Shown: positions 59,177 through 64,000 of the stretch, in pieces
Layout of the letters: every line of letters begins with the position of its first letter
Numbering within the stretch: position 1 is the first letter of the stretch
DNA from: Helicobacter pylori
Lineage (GTDB): Bacteria; Campylobacterota; Campylobacteria; Campylobacterales; Helicobacteraceae
DNA: 64,000 nt
NCBI GenBank assembly: GCA_008032935.1
Contig: CP032039.1
Coordinates: forward strand, 1,178,001-1,242,000
Direction of reading: 5' to 3'
Translations under genes and position numbers: made by a program
The notes under the pieces: model-generated
The model's database searches: none
Seen by the model: only the letters and a program-made list of their open reading frames with translations
Told to the model about the DNA's origin: nothing

Positions 59177-62100
59177 TTAAAACGCTAAACGCATTCCAAT
59201 ATTTCCGGTGATATTGATCATTTTGTAATCTAGTCCAAACCTAGCCCCCACCCCAGCATTCGCATAAAAGCTTTTAAATAACCTCACTTCCCCGCCTGTA
59301 GTGATGCTCGCAAAAGTGTTATAAAGCTCGCCTTTCCTGTAACTCAAAGTGTTGTTACCAATGAAACGCACCAATTTATCCCCCATAGACCTTACAAGCA
59401 AATCCCTACCAACGCCGCCAATCGCATAAAAATAAGAGTTTGTGTTGAAATAATGGCGGTTCTCCAAAGCAAGATCAATCGTTAAAACGGATTTTTTAGA
59501 CGGATCGGCGTTCGCTTTAAACTGGTTATAAAGCGCGTTATCCATCACCCCATCTAAACCGGTCATGCCAATATAGTAATACCTTAAACCAATTTGAGGT
59601 TTTAAAATGATGCTTTTGTTTTTAAACATGAAATCATACCCGTAATTAACTTTTGCGTTCGTCGTCCATGTGCTGTATTGATAAGACTGGTTGATCATAG
59701 AAAGCAGAGCGTCGTTGGAGCTGATTTGGGTTTTATTAGCCCCCCAAGTTTCATTGACGCTAAAAGTCAGCTCGCTCTTTTTAATGAAAGCTCTCGCATA
59801 CAAGCCCACATCCACATTATCGGATTTAGAATTAGTGATGCGTTCATAAAAACCGCTATACCCATAAGCCGCATACCCTCCAACAATCACACCCTTAATG
59901 AATCTGTCATAGCCCACATTGACACCATAGAGCGTTCCTGTGCCATTTTCCACAAAGCTCACGCCCCCAACGCCGGTCGCCCAAAGGTTGTTTTTTAGTT
60001 TATCCCTTTGAGAGTATTTTAAAATCACATCCATCGCATTAGGGATTGCATCAGCAAATCTTTGGTTTTTAAGACTGCTCAAGCGTTCGCTAAAATCCGT
60101 TGAATCAAAGGAAGCGAAATTAGAAAGCTTGGCTAAACGGCTCATTTGTTGCGTGTAAGTGTTGAGCTGTAAAGCATCGGTGGAATTGTTCTTAAGATTG
60201 GGTTTAGAAAGCATGCCTAAAGCGCTGGTAATATCTTTCATTAAGGTAACAATGTGTTCAGTGGGCGTGTCTTGCAAATAATAAGGAGCGAACAAGGGAT
60301 TACCCCCCTTAGCCGCAAAAAGCTCATTCAACCACAGAATGGAATTATTGCCCGCAGATTTGATCGCATTCAAACCAGTGCTGCCTTGAATGTATTTGAT
60401 GTAATACTCCAAACTAGGGGCATGAATATCCATGGGTTTATCAGAGACGCTAACTTGAACTTTATCATAAAGGATAGATGAATACACCATTTGCCCTTGA
60501 TTGTCTTTAAAGCTCACCACAAGACCCCCATCTTTAATATTGACCGGTTGGTTGTCATAGCTTAGTGAATCGCCCTTTAATTGCATGCGTTTGCCGTTAA
60601 AATCAATGAGGGTGTAAAGCTTGAGGTAATCGCTCAAGCTCCCTCCAAGAATCGTTTGATTATCATAGCCATAAACCATGCGTTTAGCGTCTATAAGCGT
60701 GTAAGTGCCTTGTTTTTGAGTGTTAAAATGGATTAAAGCCTGATTGTTATAAGACATGATCGTAGAAGTGCCCGTTACATTAATAATCGTTTGATGGGTG
60801 GGGTTATTAAGATTAAAGATTAATGGCCCTTCGCTCTTGAAATCGCCCCCCACATTCAAACCATTTTCATTCGTGCTGAGAGTCGCTCCTTTTACCACAT
60901 TGAGATTACCGCTAATATCAGCCCTATGATTAGAGTTATTATTAAAAGCGTTATTCACGATCAAATTATTCGCCCTCAAAAGAGCATTTGGCCCTAAATT
61001 TAAAGTCCCAATAGTCGTATTTTGTAAGACTTTTGAAAAATCCACTAATCCATTAGCTTTAATGGTTCCTAAAAAAGCGAAGTTATTGGCATTCACTTCT
61101 AGCGTTTCATCGGTTGGAACGCTTGAAGTTGAAGAATTAGTTTTTTTCTCGCTCATGCAATTTAAAACATTCACGCAAATCTGACCTTTTTGAACGCTAA
61201 TGTCATTTTTAGGAGCATTAAGCGTTAAGCCGTTGGTAGCGTTTAAGGTATCTAATGAAATGTTAGAAAAATCTTTAGATACAAAAGAAAGCCTGCCCTG
61301 ATATTGCGTGAAATTAATCGTGTTTTTCCCATTAAAGATAATGGACTTGCCCGCCACAAAATTCAATTCCCCCCCTGTGGCGTTACTAAACGAGCTGTTA
61401 TTCACAAACACATGGTTTTTAGCCACAAAATTGAAATTCCCTTTTTGCCAGAGATTGTGCAAGCCTTTAGGTTTGAGTAAAGATCCCATGCCCAATTGTT
61501 TCAACTCATCTTGTAAAGATTGAGGCAGTATAGAGCCTAAACCTTGATGATAAACGCCTCCTAATCCCTTATCAGCGACGATTTTATTGAACATTTGCCC
61601 TAGGACTTGATTGCTCATGATTTTATTCACTACGCTTTCGCCTAATAAGTCATTTAACGCTTTTTCACCTATGCTAGAAATGGTGTTAGTTAGCTCTTCG
61701 CTAGGGTTAGTGATGCTATTTAGAGCGATATTGACTAACACGCTCAAATCCTGTGGGCCGAGCCAAGAAATGAGCTTATTGATTAGGGGGGCTTGTTCAA
61801 TCATTTGATTGAGAATATCCCCAAAAGTCGTTTTATCCAAGAAACTCTGTAAGTCTTTGGCATCAGCGCTAGAGCCTATTTTATCCAGGGCTTGATTCAA
61901 GCCTCCAGGCACAAAATTATTGGCAAAAGAACTCAAACTTTGCTTGCCATACCAGTTATTGATGAAATTCTCTACATTTTCAATCCCTAAAGTTTTCACG
62001 ATGAATTTTTCAAACCCTGAAGAATGGGCTTGGATTTGCTCTAAAAGCATTTGATCAATTTTTTTTCTTTCCGTAGGATCTAGTGCGTTTAAAAGCCCGT

Positions 62101-64000
62101 TTTCACCAAAAACATCGCCCACCGTTTTAGAATTTAAAATTTCCATGATCGCGTTTTTAAAAGCGCTCACGCCTAAGAGATCATTCACTTCAGTAGGGCT
62201 AAGCAAAGAGCTTAAAGTCTTAGATCCAAAATCTTTAGGGATCATGCTGGCTAAATCTTTAGGGATAGCGTTATTGTTCAAGCTCTCTTCATAAACCATG
62301 TTAGAAAGGATATTCCCCAAGCCCTTTTCTCCAAAAAGCTTTTCAATGCCACCTTGCCCTAGATAAGAAAAGATTTTATCAGTCCCTTGAGCGTCAATAT
62401 TGGCTTGATTGAGCACTAAATTCGTCGCGCTTTCAAAAGACACATTCGCGCTCCCTCCACTCCCCCAAGCGTTCCCGCTGCCGATGGTTCCGGTAATGTA
62501 AATGTTTTTAGCCCTAAAATTAGCGTTAATGTAGCCCAAATAAGGCGCACTAGAATTAAGCAATTGCCCTAAATTAGTCTGTCTGAACATCTGGCAAGTG
62601 TTATCCCCAACCGCGCATGGATTTTTATAGCCATCGCCTCCAAACCACACCACGCTATTCGTGTTCGTTTGCCCTTCTTTGATCGCCCCTACCACGAGAT
62701 TGCCTTGAGAGAAATCATAATTAGCCGTGTTGGAAAAATTATTGATAATCTTTAATAAGCTCTTCCAATTTTCTTGGTTTAAAGTGATACCATACTTTTC
62801 AAAGATACCAAAAAGAGTTTCAAAACCATTCGGGCTATTGATATTGAGATTGTCCAAATCCCCTGAAGATAAAAGATTGGCTATTTTAGGCAAAAATTCC
62901 TTACCCAAACTGGCAATAACGCTTAAATCCTGCTTAGTGATAGCCTGATTATAAATATGTAAGGCTTGTAAGGGTTGGTTTTGCGCGTTATAAGTCCCGG
63001 GTGTTTTATTGTTTTGATTAAAGCCTTTGATATTACTGCTCAAATAATAAGTGCCAGCTTTGCCGCTTGTGTGATTATAGGAATTAGAGCTTTCATCATA
63101 AGGGTTTTTTTGGTAAAAATACAAGCTAGGAGCGAGATTGAACATCGCATTATTAGAAACGCCGTTTTGAGAGATTTGAATTTTCAAGCGGTTGTTATGC
63201 AAGGTTTCTGTAATCGTTTCAGTCGTGTTGAGCGGGTTAATGAAACTCCAAGAATGAACGCCGTTATTAAACGAGTAGTCAGCCTTGTCAATCTGTATGC
63301 CATAAAAACGGATCTTTTCATAGCCGTTATTCCCCATCAAACCCTGAATATTTTGAGCTTGTAAAACATTATAAACTAAGGGCTTGTTTTTTGCATCAAA
63401 TAAATTCACATTAGACAGATTCAAAACGCCTTGAGTTCCAAAGCTGAAATTCCCGCTTGCATTAATGGATAAAGCGTTAGTGCCATTGCCTAAAAGGTTT
63501 AGAGCGCCATTTAAAAGAACGCTTTGAAAATTCAGGGTGCTGTTGTTGCTTAAATCAAATGAAGCGTCTGCATTAAAGGTCGCTAATTTAGTGAAAGAAA
63601 TTTGAGAATTATTGGCATAAAAACTCACAGGAGCGTTAAAAACGCTATCGCCATTGAAATTTAATAAGCTTGAGTTATTGAGATTGAAATTCGTTTCCCC
63701 CTCTACGCTAAGCGTATTAAAACTCGCTTGGGAACTTTCAGCTAAATTCATCGTAGAGTTATTTTCAAAAGTAGAAGTGCCTTGGAAATTGATATGGATA
63801 TTTTTAGCCCTTAAATTGAGCGTCGCTTGATTAAAATTCGTATTCCCTTTGAAATTAATAAGGCGTGCAGAGTTGCCAAAATCAGGCGTTTTACCAAATA
63901 GCGGGATGCCATAAAAGGTTACATTAGCGTTATTGAAATTCGCTTGATTGAAGCTTAATTGAGCGTTAGGGTTTAAATTCAAGTAAGAAACCCCGTTAAA
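59177..64000 (-). CDS. faaA: VacA-like autotransporter (FaaA type), N-terminal part beyond the window
   Basis: 1608 codons are open from the window edge to 59177. The passenger is rich in Asn/Ser/Gly repeats with beta-helix character (NFNGDSVFNAPVSFYANNS, TNGLTLNAPK) and a middle region of LxxLxxLLG-type helical repeats (about 61500-62400). The last 300 residues form an autotransporter barrel (NNLWATGVGGVSFVENGTGTLYGVN; ends TGNIGMRLAF with terminal Phe). It resembles the VacA-paralogue family (ImaA, FaaA, VlpC); the FaaA (HP0609/HP0610) assignment rests on location. FaaA is reported at the flagellum. The frame is intact throughout. Confidence 0.85.
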   Translation of the reverse strand, partial: FNGVSYLNLNPNAQLSFNQANFNNANVTFYGIPLFGKTPDFGNSARLINFKGNTNFNQATLNLRAKNIHINFQGTSTFENNSTMNLAESSQASFNTLSVEGETNFNLNNSSLLNFNGDSVFNAPVSFYANNSQISFTKLATFNADASFDLSNNSTLNFQSVLLNGALNLLGNGTNALSINASGNFSFGTQGVLNLSNVNLFDAKNKPLVYNVLQAQNIQGLMGNNGYEKIRFYGIQIDKADYSFNNGVHSWSFINPLNTTETITETLHNNRLKIQISQNGVSNNAMFNLAPSLYFYQKNPYDESSNSYNHTSGKAGTYYLSSNIKGFNQNNKTPGTYNAQNQPLQALHIYNQAITKQDLSVIASLGKEFLPKIANLLSSGDLDNLNINSPNGFETLFGIFEKYGITLNQENWKSLLKIINNFSNTANYDFSQGNLVVGAIKEGQTNTNSVVWFGGDGYKNPCAVGDNTCQMFRQTNLGQLLNSSAPYLGYINANFRAKNIYITGTIGSGNAWGSGGSANVSFESATNLVLNQANIDAQGTDKIFSYLGQGGIEKLFGEKGLGNILSNMVYEESLNNNAIPKDLASMIPKDFGSKTLSSLLSPTEVNDLLGVSAFKNAIMEILNSKTVGDVFGENGLLNALDPTERKKIDQMLLEQIQAHSSGFEKFIVKTLGIENVENFINNWYGKQSLSSFANNFVPGGLNQALDKIGSSADAKDLQSFLDKTTFGDILNQMIEQAPLINKLISWLGPQDLSVLVNIALNSITNPSEELTNTISSIGEKALNDLLGESVVNKIMSNQVLGQMFNKIVADKGLGGVYHQGLGSILPQSLQDELKQLGMGSLLKPKGLHNLWQKGNFNFVAKNHVFVNNSSFSNATGGELNFVAGKSIIFNGKNTINFTQYQGRLSFVSKDFSNISLDTLNATNGLTLNAPKNDISVQKGQICVNVLNCMSEKKTNSSTSSVPTDETLEVNANNFAFLGTIKANGLVDFSKVLQNTTIGTLNLGPNALLRANNLIVNNAFNNNSNHRADISGNLNVVKGATLSTNENGLNVGGDFKSEGPLIFNLNNPTHQTIINVTGTSTIMSYNNQALIHFNTQKQGTYTLIDAKRMVYGYDNQTILGGSLSDYLKLYTLIDFNGKRMQLKGDSLSYDNQPVNIKDGGLVVSFKDNQGQMVYSSILYDKVQVSVSDKPMDIHAPSLEYYIKYIQGSTGLNAIKSAGNNSILWLNELFAAKGGNPLFAPYYLQDTPTEHIVTLMKDITSALGMLSKPNLKNNSTDALQLNTYTQQMSRLAKLSNFASFDSTDFSERLSSLKNQRFADAIPNAMDVILKYSQRDKLKNNLWATGVGGVSFVENGTGTLYGVNVGYDRFIKGVIVGGYAAYGYSGFYERITNSKSDNVDVGLYARAFIKKSELTFSVNETWGANKTQISSNDALLSMINQSYQYSTWTTNAKVNYGYDFMFKNKSIILKPQIGLRYYYIGMTGLDGVMDNALYNQFKANADPSKKSVLTIDLALENRHYFNTNSYFYAIGGVGRDLLVRSMGDKLVRFIGNNTLSYRKGELYNTFASITTGGEVRLFKSFYANAGVGARFGLDYKMINITGNIGMRLAF

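Overview
The window is a stretch of Helicobacter pylori chromosome, or of a very close relative. It is AT-rich and densely packed. It carries several H. pylori hallmarks: an oipA-type outer-membrane gene with a CT repeat, an alpha-1,3-fucosyltransferase with 7-residue tandem repeats, a cysteine-rich Sel1 protein, the futalosine menaquinone genes mqnC and mqnE, the hydABCDE uptake hydrogenase, frxA, mdaB, and a giant VacA-like autotransporter. From memory, the gene order corresponds to HP0665 down to HP0610 of strain 26695; no database was searched.

Layout. Positions 1-13.8 kb hold one long minus-strand array (mqnE, bamA, mqnC, an M16 peptidase-like gene, gatB, a SurA-like chaperone, a LapB-like protein, rnhA, rnc, aroC, an unknown gene, hemN) with 1-14 base overlaps. 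At 14.0-16.6 kb are plus-strand pfr, serB and the fucosyltransferase. At 16.6-24.5 kb a minus-strand series runs gltX2, yggT-like, slt, galU, an unknown gene and murA, followed by aspA and a UDG-like gene. At 24.7-28 kb are frxA, an accessory-looking pair (beta-hydroxyacid dehydrogenase and SRPBCC protein) and pcnB. At 28-30.8 kb are queC, a short switched-off oipA allele, a lipoprotein and a small exported protein. At 30.8-36.5 kb is hydABCDE, divergent from mdaB. At 37.2-39.5 kb is a predicted single-chain Type IV restriction enzyme (DUF262 plus DUF1524) with a 14-bp tandem array at its 3' end and a 19-base homopolymer in its promoter region. At 39.6-48.9 kb are hcpF, dapD, ispG, an aminotransferase, murC, an unknown gene, mutS2 and ppa. 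At 48.9-51.5 kb two tandem family-25 glycosyltransferase genes each carry a C13 tract. At 51.5-57.4 kb are adk, aspS, cheV2, ligA and a ribbon-helix-helix protein. The window ends in a decayed ABC transporter and the C-terminal part of a faaA-type autotransporter.

The most consequential observation for any user of this sequence is that eleven genes (aroC, the SurA-like gene, the M16 gene, mqnC, bamA, frxA, pcnB, hcpF, the aminotransferase, mutS2, aspS) are broken at a homopolymer of 5-8 bases. Ten are exactly one base short and frxA is two bases short (or one too long). Several of these genes are essential or nearly so. The parsimonious reading is systematic homopolymer under-calling, so the apparent OFF state of the C13 glycosyltransferase tracts and the loss of frxA need independent confirmation. 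Lesions of a different kind, more likely real, are the nonsense codon and frameshift in the ABC transporter.

Functional links: GltX2 with GatB implies tRNA-dependent Gln-tRNA formation. BamA with the SurA-like gene serves outer-membrane protein assembly. DapD, the aminotransferase, MurA, MurC and Slt serve cell-wall synthesis and turnover. HydABC feeds electrons into the menaquinone pool made by the MqnC/MqnE pathway. The fucosyltransferase, two glycosyltransferases and GalU shape lipopolysaccharide.
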